The position numbers were made by a program, and so were the translations under genes. DNA of 64,000 bases from an uncultured Lachnospiraceae bacterium. GTDB taxonomy: Bacteria > Bacillota > Clostridia > Lachnospirales > Lachnospiraceae. The first letter of the stretch is position 1. Every line of letters begins with the position of its first letter. Location of the stretch: positions 1 to 64,000 of the forward strand of contig CAJTPU010000013.1 in NCBI GenBank assembly GCA_910578335.1. The letters are read 5' to 3'. The notes under the pieces were generated by a model. The model was not told the DNA's origin and ran no database searches. It saw only the letters and a list, made by a program, of their open reading frames with translations. This document shows positions 44,567 through 52,130 of this stretch, piece after piece.

Positions 44567-45877
44567 ATGGGACTGATAGACATGAAAAAAGTATACGCTT
44601 GTTTTTGTACGGACGTGATTCATGAGGGACATATCAATATTTTAAAGAATGCGAAGCAGTACGGCGAGGTGATTGTCGGCGTGCTTGCGGATGAGGCGAT
44701 GGTGCGTTTTAACCGTTTTCCCACGGTTCCCATAGAGCAGAGAATCCGTCTGGTGGAGGAAACGGGTCTGGCGGACAGGGTCATCGTGCAGAAGGAGATT
44801 ATGTACGACGGTATTTTTGAGGAGATACAGCCGGACTATGTGATACACGGGGACAATTGGCGGGAAGCGCCGGAAAAGCTGATTCGTGACAATGTAATTG
44901 CAAATCTAAAGCGGTGGGGCGGGGAGCTTGTGGAGGTTCCCTATACATACAACACAGAGGTAAAAAAGATTGATGAGCGTATGAAGGAAAAGCTTGCCAT
45001 GCCGGAATTTCGGCGTAAGCGCTTAAGGCAGCTTCTGCAGATGCGTCCCATTGTAAAGGCGCTGGAGGTACACTCCGGACTGACGGGGCTGATTGCGGAA
45101 AAGACTGTGGTGGAGAGCGGCGGCGAGCTGGACCAGTTCGATGCCATGTGGATTTCCAGTCTTTGCGATTCAACGGCAAAGGGGAAACCGGACATTGAGC
45201 TGGTGGACATGTCCTCCCGTATCCGTACCATTGATGATGTGCTGGATGTGACAACCAAGCCCATTATTCTGGATGGGGACACGGGCGGACTGGTGGAGCA
45301 TTTTGTCTACAATGTGCGCACTTTAGAACGGATGGGCGTCTCGGCGGTTATCATAGAGGACAAGACGGGCTTAAAGAAAAATTCCCTCTTTGGCACGGAG
45401 GTGGAGCAGACACAGGACAGCATAGAAAACTTCACGGCGAAAATCCGCGCGGGCAGGCAGGCGCTTCGGACGGAGGAGTTTATGATTATCGCCCGCATCG
45501 AAAGCCTGATTTTAGAGCGGGGTATGGAGGATGCGTTAAACAGAGCCTTTGCCTACGTGGAGGCTGGTGCGGACGGCATTATGATTCACTCCCGCAAGAA
45601 AGAGCCTGCGGAAATACTGGAGTTCTGCAGTGCTTTCAGGCTAAAGGATGCGAGCACGCCGATTGTGGTGGTTCCCACTTCTTTTAACAGCATCACGGAG
45701 GAGGAGCTGGCAGAGGCGGGCGTCAACCTCGTGATTTATGCCAATCAGCTTACCAGAAGCGCTTTCCCAGCCATGCAGGAGACGGCGGTGGAAATTTTGC
45801 GGCATCACCGTGCGCAGGAGGCGGATGCCAGACTGATGCCTTTTAAGGATATTATTCGGCTGATTGACGAGATATAG
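44567..45877 (+). CDS. pepM: Phosphoenolpyruvate mutase with N-terminal cytidylyltransferase domain
   Basis: 436 residues in two enzymes. N-terminal about 140: TagD-like cytidylyltransferase (KVYACFCTDVIHEGHINIL, an HxGH motif HEGH, and YVIHGDNW). C-terminal: PEP mutase, which forms the C-P bond of phosphonopyruvate, with IILDGDTGG (metal Asp), the hallmark EDKTGLKKNSLFG, and IIARIESLI. The ATG at 44567 has GGAAGTGAGG before it; the ATG at 44582 is an alternative. A small hairpin (TCCGCC/GGCGGA, 44546-44561) precedes the start. It is the committing enzyme of phosphonate synthesis. The cytidylyltransferase half suggests a second activated donor besides that made by the next gene. Confidence 0.93.
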   Translation: MGLIDMKKVYACFCTDVIHEGHINILKNAKQYGEVIVGVLADEAMVRFNRFPTVPIEQRIRLVEETGLADRVIVQKEIMYDGIFEEIQPDYVIHGDNWREAPEKLIRDNVIANLKRWGGELVEVPYTYNTEVKKIDERMKEKLAMPEFRRKRLRQLLQMRPIVKALEVHSGLTGLIAEKTVVESGGELDQFDAMWISSLCDSTAKGKPDIELVDMSSRIRTIDDVLDVTTKPIILDGDTGGLVEHFVYNVRTLERMGVSAVIIEDKTGLKKNSLFGTEVEQTQDSIENFTAKIRAGRQALRTEEFMIIARIESLILERGMEDALNRAFAYVEAGADGIMIHSRKKEPAEILEFCSAFRLKDASTPIVVVPTSFNSITEEELAEAGVNLVIYANQLTRSAFPAMQETAVEILRHHRAQEADARLMPFKDIIRLIDEI

Positions 45878-45887
45878 GAGGCGCAGG

Positions 45888-46580
45888 ATGCGGGAAATTG
45901 CGATACTGATGGCGGCGGGGCTGGGCACCCGCATGAGACCCTTGACGGAAAAGACACCCAAGCCGCTTGTGCCGGTCAAGGGAAAGCCCATGATAGAGAC
46001 GGTGATAGAAGGGCTTCTGGCAAGAGAGGTGGAGGAAATTTATGTGGTGACCGGCTATCTGGCAGAGCAGTTTGCGTATCTGCCTCGGCGGTATCCGCAG
46101 GTCAGGCTGGTTTTCAATGCTGATTATACCGTAAAAAACAATATTTCTTCTATTTATGCGGCAAGAGAGGCGCTGGAGCGGGGCGACTGCTTTATCTGTG
46201 AGTCGGATTTGTATATTGCGGACCCCTCCATTTTTCAAAAAAAGCTGTCCGGTTCCTGCTATTACGGGCGTATGCAGGCTGGATATTCCGACGACTGGGT
46301 ATTCGATTTGCAGGAAGGGCGGATTGTGAGAGTGGGAAAGGGCGGCACGGACACCTACAATATGGTCGGCGTCGCCTATTTGAAACAGGCGGACGCCCTG
46401 ATTTTAAAAGAGGAAATCGAAAAAGCTTACGCAAGGGAAGAAGACAACGGTTTGTTCTGGGATGATGTGGTAAACCGTAATCTGGACAGACTATGCCTTA
46501 CCGTGGAGCCGGTGCGGGCGGGACAGCTTGTGGAAATTGACACTGTGGAAGAACTGGAGAAAATCAATGAAAGCATATGA
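45888..46580 (+). CDS. LicC/PntC-like cytidylyltransferase (probable CTP:AEP cytidylyltransferase)
   Basis: 230 residues of the nucleotidyltransferase fold: AILMAAGLGTRMRPLTEKTP with KPLVPVKGKP, VVTGYLAEQF, NNISSIYAAREAL and DNGLFWDDVV, as in LicC (phosphocholine) and PntC (AEP) enzymes. Expected to form CMP-AEP from CTP and AEP; specificity is inferred from context. ATG 45888 has AGGAGG 7 nt upstream. Its end overlaps the start of the decarboxylase gene by 14 bp, indicating translational coupling. Confidence 0.85.
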   Translation: MREIAILMAAGLGTRMRPLTEKTPKPLVPVKGKPMIETVIEGLLAREVEEIYVVTGYLAEQFAYLPRRYPQVRLVFNADYTVKNNISSIYAAREALERGDCFICESDLYIADPSIFQKKLSGSCYYGRMQAGYSDDWVFDLQEGRIVRVGKGGTDTYNMVGVAYLKQADALILKEEIEKAYAREEDNGLFWDDVVNRNLDRLCLTVEPVRAGQLVEIDTVEELEKINESI

Positions 46581-47688
46581 ACTTTTGCAGCAGATAGAGA
46601 AGATGGGGATAGAGGTAATCGCGGGAGTGCCGGACTCTACTTTAAAGCAGTTCTGCGACGGACTACAGGTATATGAAGGGTGCTTCAGGCATTATGTGAC
46701 GGCGAACGAGGGCGCTGCTATCGGGCTTGCTGTAGGCACGTATCTGGCTTCGGGGAAGCCGGCGTGTATTTACATGCAGAATTCGGGAATCGGCAACGCG
46801 GTCAATCCCATCGCTTCTCTGGCAAACGGAGATGTGTACGGCATTCCCATGCTGCTTATCGTGGGCTGGCGCGGGGAACCGGGGGTGAAGGATGAGCCCC
46901 AGCATGTGTTTCAGGGAAAAATCACCTGCAAGCTGTTTGAGACCTTGGAAATTCCCTATGCCGTGGTGGACGCAGGCACCACGAAGGAGGAAATGCTTGC
47001 AGTTTTAAAAGAGGCACAGAAGTCTCTCGGGGAGAACCGGCAGTTTGCCATGATTGTAAAGAAGGGCACCTTTGAGGCGGACAAAAAATTTGCGTGGGAA
47101 AACGGCAACGGGCTGGTGCGGGAGCAGGTGCTTGGCAGGCTTTTGGAGATGGCGCCTGCGGATGCCTGCATGGTATCGACCACCGGAAAGATTTCCAGAG
47201 AATTGTATGAGCAGAGCAACCGGCTTTTTGGCAGTCATGATTCCATTTTTATGACGGTGGGAGGTATGGGACACGCTTCCATGATAGCCTTTGGGATTGC
47301 GCAGCAAAAACCGGAGAAAAAAGTGATTTGTATCGACGGTGACGGCGCGGTGCTTATGCATATGGGCGCGTTGGCGTTTATCGCCTCCCATGCGCCTGAA
47401 AATTATGTCCATATTGTGCTGAACAATCAGGCACATGAGTCCGTGGGCGCCATGCCGACGGACTGCGGGCAGACGAACCTTTCCGAACTCGCACGCGCCG
47501 CAGGCTACGCCCATGCGGAGAGAATCACGGACGAGGCGGGACTTTCCCGCATACAGGAAGGGCTTACACAGGGGAAGGGACCGATATTTTATGAGATTAT
47601 GGTCTCGCTTTATTCCCGTGCGGACTTATCCCGCCCAGCAGAGACGGCGAAGGAAAACAGGGATGGGTTTATGAGAAACATAAAATAG
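46567..47688 (+). CDS. ppd: Phosphonopyruvate decarboxylase
   Basis: TPP-dependent decarboxylation of phosphonopyruvate to phosphonoacetaldehyde, which pulls the unfavourable PEP mutase step forward. 373 residues from ATG 46567 (GGAGAAAATCA upstream), inside the previous gene. Seen: GVPDSTLKQFCDGL, TANEGAAIGLAVGTYL (TPP Glu), QNSGIGNAVNPI, and the TPP motif from GDGAVLMHMGAL to NNQAHESVGAMPT. The next ORF is a 4-TM protein 58 bp downstream. Confidence 0.94.
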   Translation: MKAYELLQQIEKMGIEVIAGVPDSTLKQFCDGLQVYEGCFRHYVTANEGAAIGLAVGTYLASGKPACIYMQNSGIGNAVNPIASLANGDVYGIPMLLIVGWRGEPGVKDEPQHVFQGKITCKLFETLEIPYAVVDAGTTKEEMLAVLKEAQKSLGENRQFAMIVKKGTFEADKKFAWENGNGLVREQVLGRLLEMAPADACMVSTTGKISRELYEQSNRLFGSHDSIFMTVGGMGHASMIAFGIAQQKPEKKVICIDGDGAVLMHMGALAFIASHAPENYVHIVLNNQAHESVGAMPTDCGQTNLSELARAAGYAHAERITDEAGLSRIQEGLTQGKGPIFYEIMVSLYSRADLSRPAETAKENRDGFMRNIK

Positions 47689-47745
47689 CTTTCATTTTGA
47701 AATGGTGCAGCCGTGAATGAAAAATAAATGCTGCGGAGGATTGCG

Positions 47746-48240
47746 ATGAAAAACAAAAAAATGCTGCAGAATGTAGGTATTATGCTGGCAGTGCAGGTAA
47801 TTGCATGGGCAGGCTTTACGGTGGTTGACTTTGTGGAAGAAACCACTTCAAATGATTTTCTGATGGCAGCAGCGCTTGGTATTCCGATAATAGCGGCTGT
47901 GGTTTATTTTTTCATGCGGTGGCGGAATTGGCAGCCGGATACAAGGTGCGGAAAGTGGATTGCGCTGACTTTGCTGTGCTGGCTGGGAATGACAGCCTGT
48001 GCAGCCGTTATTGTCATGGTACTTATCAATCACGATAGCTGGATTGTGCATCAGGATAGAGAAGGCTGGGAGCACTTTTTAAACGGGCTGGAATATGCGG
48101 GGTTTGGCGCTACGCTGGCTGTGATACCGATAGTGCTTGTTTTGGCTGGAGAGCTGTTGATATGGGGTATTATGAAATCTAAAAGAAAATCTCCCGCTCA
48201 TAATGCGGCGGGGATTTTCTTTTTCATGACGATAGGTTGA
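47746..48240 (+). CDS. Four-helix membrane protein of unknown function
   Basis: 164 residues with four hydrophobic segments (MLAVQVIAWAGFTVV, FLMAAALGIPIIAAVVYFFM, WIALTLLCWLGMTACAAVIVMVL, FGATLAVIPIVLVLAGELLIW) and a basic tail. ATG 47746 has CGGAGG 6 nt upstream; the frame extends 6 codons further. It is the last gene of the phosphonate run, 58 bp after ppd, so probably co-transcribed, but a role in the pathway is unproven. Its last codons encode the operon terminator. Confidence 0.65.
   Translation: MKNKKMLQNVGIMLAVQVIAWAGFTVVDFVEETTSNDFLMAAALGIPIIAAVVYFFMRWRNWQPDTRCGKWIALTLLCWLGMTACAAVIVMVLINHDSWIVHQDREGWEHFLNGLEYAGFGATLAVIPIVLVLAGELLIWGIMKSKRKSPAHNAAGIFFFMTIG
48185..48225 (+). terminator. 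Operon terminator inside the C-terminal codons of the 4-TM gene
   Basis: GAAAATCTCCCGC (48185-48197) pairs with GCGGCGGGGATTTTC (48205-48219), followed by TTTTTC. The ORF stop (48238-48240) lies just beyond the hairpin, so the last few codons could be missing from terminated transcripts. Confidence 0.75.
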
Positions 48241-48242
48241 AA

Positions 48243-48713
48243 TCAGTCTATAAGTAAATTTTCCATTGATTTTTGACCTGTCACCAGCTCACCCAAAGAA
48301 TTTGCCCATTTTTCTGTAAAAAAAGAAAAATAGGATATTCTTTTTGCCCTGCGTTTTGTATTGCAGCAAGGCAGAAATCCCCACAAGGTTGAGGGTATTC
48401 CGATTATGATTAGATATAATGGACCTAAAATAAGCGACTGTATGGTGTGACCGTATTCGTGCACAAGAAGGCGTTGAGAAAGCTCCTCCATTGTGTATGC
48501 ATTTTTGAGTTTATCATAAAAATAGGGTTCCCTTGTTACAAACACGAACATTCCCAAAGAAACACTCGACTTAGCGCTCCACTCGGTTATGACTGCACCG
48601 TGATAAAAATAATGTCTGTCAGAGAAGTGGAGTATAAAATAAATCAGACCCAATGCGGACTGTACGGCGCCCCACGTGCATTGTATAAAGTAATATAGAA
48701 TAATTCGTATCAT
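48243..48713 (-). CDS. Membrane protein with HEYGH motif
   Basis: 156 residues from ATG 48713 (GGGAG 6 nt upstream). An N-terminal membrane segment (IILYYFIQCTWGAVQSALGLIYFIL), then LLVHEYGHTIQSLILGPLYLIIIGIPS, in which HEYGH resembles the HExxH zinc site of metallopeptidases, overlapping a second hydrophobic segment. The putative third ligand may lie in EKWANSLGE. I do not recognise the family; a membrane metallopeptidase is possible. It sits 3' of the Fe-alcohol dehydrogenase gene on the same strand, 42 bp away. Confidence 0.65.
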   Translation of the reverse strand: MIRIILYYFIQCTWGAVQSALGLIYFILHFSDRHYFYHGAVITEWSAKSSVSLGMFVFVTREPYFYDKLKNAYTMEELSQRLLVHEYGHTIQSLILGPLYLIIIGIPSTLWGFLPCCNTKRRAKRISYFSFFTEKWANSLGELVTGQKSMENLLID

Positions 48714-48755
48714 GTTATTCTCCCATAAATGCGATTGCCTCTTTCTGTCACACAA

Positions 48756-49913
48756 TCACAGGCACATCCTTAAAATATTGACAATATCCTCCTCCGTCAG
48801 CGGCACGTAGGCTTGCGAAAGCCCGCCGAAGCGGACAGCTTTTTTAGCCATAATCTCAAATTTGGAATCGTCTATGCCAAGCTCTGTCAGCGTCATGGGG
48901 ATGCCGCATTCGGCAAAAAATTCCTCTGTGGCGTCGATTGCCATATTGGCGCACTTGTAAGCGTCAGGCTCTGCGATGCTCCAGACATTTCTGCCGTACT
49001 CACAGAATTTGCCCACGGTATCGTCATTTAAAATATAGCGGAACCACCGCGGCGTTACAATGGCAAGACCGACGCCATGGGTGATGTCGTAGTAGGCGCT
49101 CAGCTCGTGCTCAATCGGGTGGCAGGTCCATGCGCCGCCCTTGCCGCAGGCGGTCAGCCCGTTCAGCGCCTGGGTGCTCGCCCACATCAGGTTGGCTCTG
49201 GCTTCATAGTTGGCGGGCTCTTCCAAGGCGATGGGGCAGTATTTGATGCATGCCTTTAACAGACCTTCGGCAAAACGGTCGGAGATAAAAGCGCGGTTTT
49301 CTTTCTGAAAATACTGTTCAAATAAATGGGACATAATGTCCGCCGTTCCAGCCGCCGTCTGTCCGGAGGGCAGAGTATACAGATAGGAGGGGTCGCAGAT
49401 GGAAGCCTTTGGAATAAAATCGTGGGAGGAGGTTCCCAGCTTCTCATGGGTCTCCATGTTGCTGATAACGGCGTTTTTGTTCATTTCCGAGCCGGTTGCC
49501 GCCAGCGTCAGCACCGTCACGATGGGCAGGACGCTTCCGATTTTTTCAGGGTTTGTCACCAAATCCCATGGGTCTCCCCCATAGGCGGCGCCTCCGGCAA
49601 TCACCTTGGCGGCGTCGATAACGCTGCCGCCCCCGACAGCGAGCACAGCGTCGATGTTATGTTCCTTACAGAGCTTTACGCCTTCGCGGACGGAAGTAAT
49701 TTTGGGATTTGGCTCCACGCCGGACAGCTCATACAGAGAAAAACCGGAGAGCAGTTTTAGAACCTGCTCGTACAGTCCGCTTTTCCGAATACTGCCGCCG
49801 CCGTAGACAAGCAGAATTTTCCTGCCGTAAGGCGCTAACAATTCCGGCAGCGCTTTAAGCTGCCCTTCCCCAAAACGAATATCCGTGTAAGCATGAAAGC
49901 GGAAATGATTCAT
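48756..49913 (-). CDS. Iron-containing alcohol dehydrogenase (BDH/YqhD type)
   Basis: 385 residues. NAD(P)-binding KILLVYGGGSIRKSG, GGGSVIDAAK, TLAATGSEMNKNAVI and metal histidines in IMSHLFEQYF, HPIEHELSAYYDITHG fit butanol-dehydrogenase-type Fe enzymes, reducing aldehydes with NADPH or NADH. AGGGAGGTATC precedes the ATG. It faces the phosphonate operon on the other strand, so I do not assign it to phosphonate metabolism, although related Fe-ADHs can reduce phosphonoacetaldehyde. Confidence 0.92.
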   Translation of the reverse strand: MNHFRFHAYTDIRFGEGQLKALPELLAPYGRKILLVYGGGSIRKSGLYEQVLKLLSGFSLYELSGVEPNPKITSVREGVKLCKEHNIDAVLAVGGGSVIDAAKVIAGGAAYGGDPWDLVTNPEKIGSVLPIVTVLTLAATGSEMNKNAVISNMETHEKLGTSSHDFIPKASICDPSYLYTLPSGQTAAGTADIMSHLFEQYFQKENRAFISDRFAEGLLKACIKYCPIALEEPANYEARANLMWASTQALNGLTACGKGGAWTCHPIEHELSAYYDITHGVGLAIVTPRWFRYILNDDTVGKFCEYGRNVWSIAEPDAYKCANMAIDATEEFFAECGIPMTLTELGIDDSKFEIMAKKAVRFGGLSQAYVPLTEEDIVNILRMCL

Positions 49914-49987
49914 AAGTGATACCTCCCTTTGTGATGAATAGATTGCTGCAAGTTACGGGCAGAGACCCGAAAAATCTTTGCCCTTCG

Positions 49988-50080
49988 GACATTATACCAT
50001 GTGCTTCGCACATGGAGCTTCCGGCGGATGGCTACTCCGCTTCGCTCCGAGCCGGTATAATGTCTGACGACATTATACCA
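49988..50080. repeat. Short inverted and direct repeats around GACATTATACC
   Basis: GACATTATACC (49988-49998) is inverted at 50054-50064 and repeated directly at 50068-50078. The interval contains CATGTGCTTCGCACATG and a GCTTCCGGCGG/CCGCTTCG region, so it folds into a hairpin. No gene is seen in this 270-bp gap between divergent genes. Confidence 0.55.
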
Positions 50081-50091
50081 TGATTACTGCA

Positions 50092-50133
50092 ATATAGCAT
50101 AAACAATTCTAGTTGTTTGTGCTATATTTTTTT
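50092..50133 (+). terminator. Orphan strong terminator upstream of the 50187 gene
   Basis: ATATAGCATAAACAA (50092-50106) pairs with TTGTTTGTGCTATAT (50113-50127), one G-U, followed by eight T residues. No plus-strand gene lies just upstream, so it may be an attenuator, or end a short RNA. Confidence 0.75.
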
Positions 50134-50186
50134 CTTTCTTTCAATGATATACTGGAAACGACAGGCAGAAAAGGAGTGAAACAGGC

Positions 50187-51233
50187 GTGAAAAATATTGA
50201 TAAGGAACTGATCGAGTGGGCGGTGCATAAAATTCAGACAGAGTACAGGGAAGACGTATCGTTGCTGATAGGTCAAGTAGGCGGGGGAAAAATTCCAACG
50301 GATGAGCAAAATATGGTGTTTGATTTTTTTGTTCCGTCAACCGAGCGTGGCAATCAACTGGCGTGTACTTTTATCATTGAAGATATGGGATATGACTTGT
50401 ATCCGATTTCTTGGGAAAGATTGGAGCGGATTGCCAATATTGAGGAGCCCCAGATGATTTTTGCATTTGCAAGGGGGGAAGTGATTTATGCAAAAAATCG
50501 GGAGGAAGAAGTCCGGTTTGAAAATTTAAAGGCGGAAATGCTGTTAAAATTGCGGGATAGTATGTTTCATATGCCGAAAAGCCTGGAATTTTTAGAAACT
50601 GCGCAGGAGATTTTTCAGACAATGCTTTTTGAGGAATCCTTGTGTAACGTGCGAAAAGCAGCCGGCGGTGTGTGCTGCCATCTGATGAATTCGATTGCTA
50701 TGGTGAACGGAACTTATTTAAAAAGCGGGTATATGAATCTGACGGATAATTTGCATATGATGGAGGACTATCCGTGTGAATTTGAAAAAGCGTTTACGGA
50801 AATGCTTTCCGAAAGAGAAATTGATGCCATCAAAAAAAAGGTATATGAATTAATTCGTATCACAAGAAGCTTTCTTATGAAAAGGATAAAAACAGATGGG
50901 GAAAAAGCGAAGGAGCCAAATTTTGAAGATTTGGTAATGTGGTATCAGGAAATGCGGTATACCTTTCGCAGGCTTGCCTATTTTACAGGAATAAACAGTG
51001 CAGAGGACAGCTATCTGCTGGGCTGTTATCTCCAAATCGAGTTTGACGCCGTTCAGGAGGATTTTAACTTAAAGAAAATGGATTTATTGTCTGCTTTTGA
51101 TAAGGAGGATTTGCATGGATTTGCCAAAAAATCAGAAGAAATAGAGAGCTATATTGTAGAGGTAATAGAAGAAAGCAATGCGCCGCAAAATAAGTATGCT
51201 TCCTTTGCGGAGTTTGCCGGAAAAAACGGGTAA
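50187..51233 (+). CDS. Uncharacterised protein, clostridial
   Basis: 348 residues from GTG 50187 (AAGGAG about 10 nt upstream). Two parts: an alpha/beta N-terminal about 105 (HKIQTEYREDVSLLIG, MVFDFFVPSTERG, CTFIIEDMGYDLYPISWERL), whose DFF pattern faintly recalls nucleotidyltransferase folds, and a helical C-terminal part from about 110. No signal peptide, no membrane segment. I cannot assign a function. It is followed by the CD3324-family gene 26 bp later, likely the same transcript. Confidence 0.75.
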   Translation: MKNIDKELIEWAVHKIQTEYREDVSLLIGQVGGGKIPTDEQNMVFDFFVPSTERGNQLACTFIIEDMGYDLYPISWERLERIANIEEPQMIFAFARGEVIYAKNREEEVRFENLKAEMLLKLRDSMFHMPKSLEFLETAQEIFQTMLFEESLCNVRKAAGGVCCHLMNSIAMVNGTYLKSGYMNLTDNLHMMEDYPCEFEKAFTEMLSEREIDAIKKKVYELIRITRSFLMKRIKTDGEKAKEPNFEDLVMWYQEMRYTFRRLAYFTGINSAEDSYLLGCYLQIEFDAVQEDFNLKKMDLLSAFDKEDLHGFAKKSEEIESYIVEVIEESNAPQNKYASFAEFAGKNG

Positions 51234-51259
51234 AATATATTTGAAAACAGGGGGCTGCC

Positions 51260-51523
51260 ATGAAATATCAAAATGCTTCCCATATTCTGCCTGATGAACT
51301 TCTAAAGGAAATACAAAAATATGTGACGGGTGAAGCAATCTATATCCCGGAACCGAAAAAGAAAAAGTGGGGAGAAGGTTCCGGCGCAAGACAGTTTTAC
51401 CATGAGCGCAACAGGAAGATTCAGTCGGATTATCAAAAGGGAATGAAAATAGAAACACTAACGGAAAAATACAACTTATCAGCGGAAAGCATAAAGCGAA
51501 TTGTTTATGGTAAGTTTTTATAA
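51260..51523 (+). CDS. CD3324-family protein
   Basis: 87 residues: MKYQNASHILPDELLKEIQKYV, then GEAIYIPEP, KKKWGEGSGARQFYHERN and a C-terminal helix-turn-helix-like LTEKYNLSAESIKRIVYG. These features are typical of the CD3324 family, small clostridial proteins distantly like Mor-type activators. DNA binding is inferred. GGGGG before the ATG. Confidence 0.88.
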   Translation: MKYQNASHILPDELLKEIQKYVTGEAIYIPEPKKKKWGEGSGARQFYHERNRKIQSDYQKGMKIETLTEKYNLSAESIKRIVYGKFL

Positions 51524-51527
51524 AAAG

Positions 51528-51552
51528 CGCGAGCCGGATTAGCCAGCTCGCG
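51528..51552. terminator. Bidirectional terminator
   Basis: CGCGAGC (51528-51534) and GCTCGCG (51546-51552) with T-runs on both sides (AAAAAG before it on the plus strand, TTTC after). It separates the CD3324 gene from the convergent repeat-protein gene. Confidence 0.75.
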
Positions 51553-51572
51553 TTTCTGCCGGATAATTTGTG

Positions 51573-51980
51573 TCAGTGGCAATGATGCCGTCCGCCGCAT
51601 CCATGTCGGGAAACTGTCTTGTAGGAAGGCCTTTCACAAGAATGGTCACAGTAACCGTCCTCGTGGTCGTATCCGCAATAGTAGTCACCGTCATGGGTAT
51701 GCCTGCCTTCTTCGGTACATCCCTCTACCGTGCAGACAGGGCAGAGATTTTCACAGGAATGGTCGCAGTAACCGTCTTCGTGGTCGTATCCGCAATAGTA
51801 GTCACCGTCATGGGTGTGCCTGCCTTCTTCGGTACATCCCTCTACCGTACAGACAGGGCAAACGTCATTGTTGGAAGACTGCTGTCTGTGATGATGGCCG
51901 TGGGCAGAAACAGGCATAACGAAAAGGAAAGATACCATTGCTGCGGTCATTGCTGCAGTAAACAATTTTTTCAGGCGCAT
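51573..51980 (-). CDS. Exported Cys/His-rich tandem-repeat protein
   Basis: 135 residues: signal peptide (MRLKKLFTAAMTAAMVSFL ... VSAHG), a His-rich start HGHHHR, two identical 37-residue repeats (41-77 and 80-116: CPVCTVEGCTEEGRHTHDG, YYCGYDHEDGYCDHSCE), and a tail GCGGRHHCH. Each repeat has CxxC plus several Cys, His and Asp residues, suggesting metal binding outside the cell (inference). AAAGGAGG lies 9 nt before the ATG. I do not know the family. It is alone on its strand. Confidence 0.75.
   Translation of the reverse strand: MRLKKLFTAAMTAAMVSFLFVMPVSAHGHHHRQQSSNNDVCPVCTVEGCTEEGRHTHDGDYYCGYDHEDGYCDHSCENLCPVCTVEGCTEEGRHTHDGDYYCGYDHEDGYCDHSCERPSYKTVSRHGCGGRHHCH
51633..51860 (-). repeat. 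Two-copy 117-bp tandem repeat within the coding sequence
   Basis: Units of about 111 bp at about 51750-51860 and 51633-51743 spaced 117 bp apart; nearly identical at DNA level with a few substitutions (for example GTATG/GTGTG). This indicates recent duplication. Confidence 0.85.
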
Positions 51981-52130
51981 GGCAAAAAACCTCCTTTCTT
52001 TTCTTAAGTGGATATGCCGTTTTCCGAAAGCAAAACAGTATATCCGAGTTCTGTATTGTTAGGGTTAGTATATCACGCGTTTGTATTTTGGGCAAGAGTG
52101 TAAAAGCTTTTCTTTCAAAATGAGCATCCA

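Noticed and set aside
48756..49913. Fe-alcohol dehydrogenase as a phosphonoacetaldehyde reductase of the AEP locus
   Set aside because: It is on the opposite strand, past the operon terminator, and looks like a general BDH enzyme.
51633..51860. CRISPR-like or regulatory tandem repeat
   Set aside because: The two 117-bp units are in frame within one exported protein; they are coding duplications.
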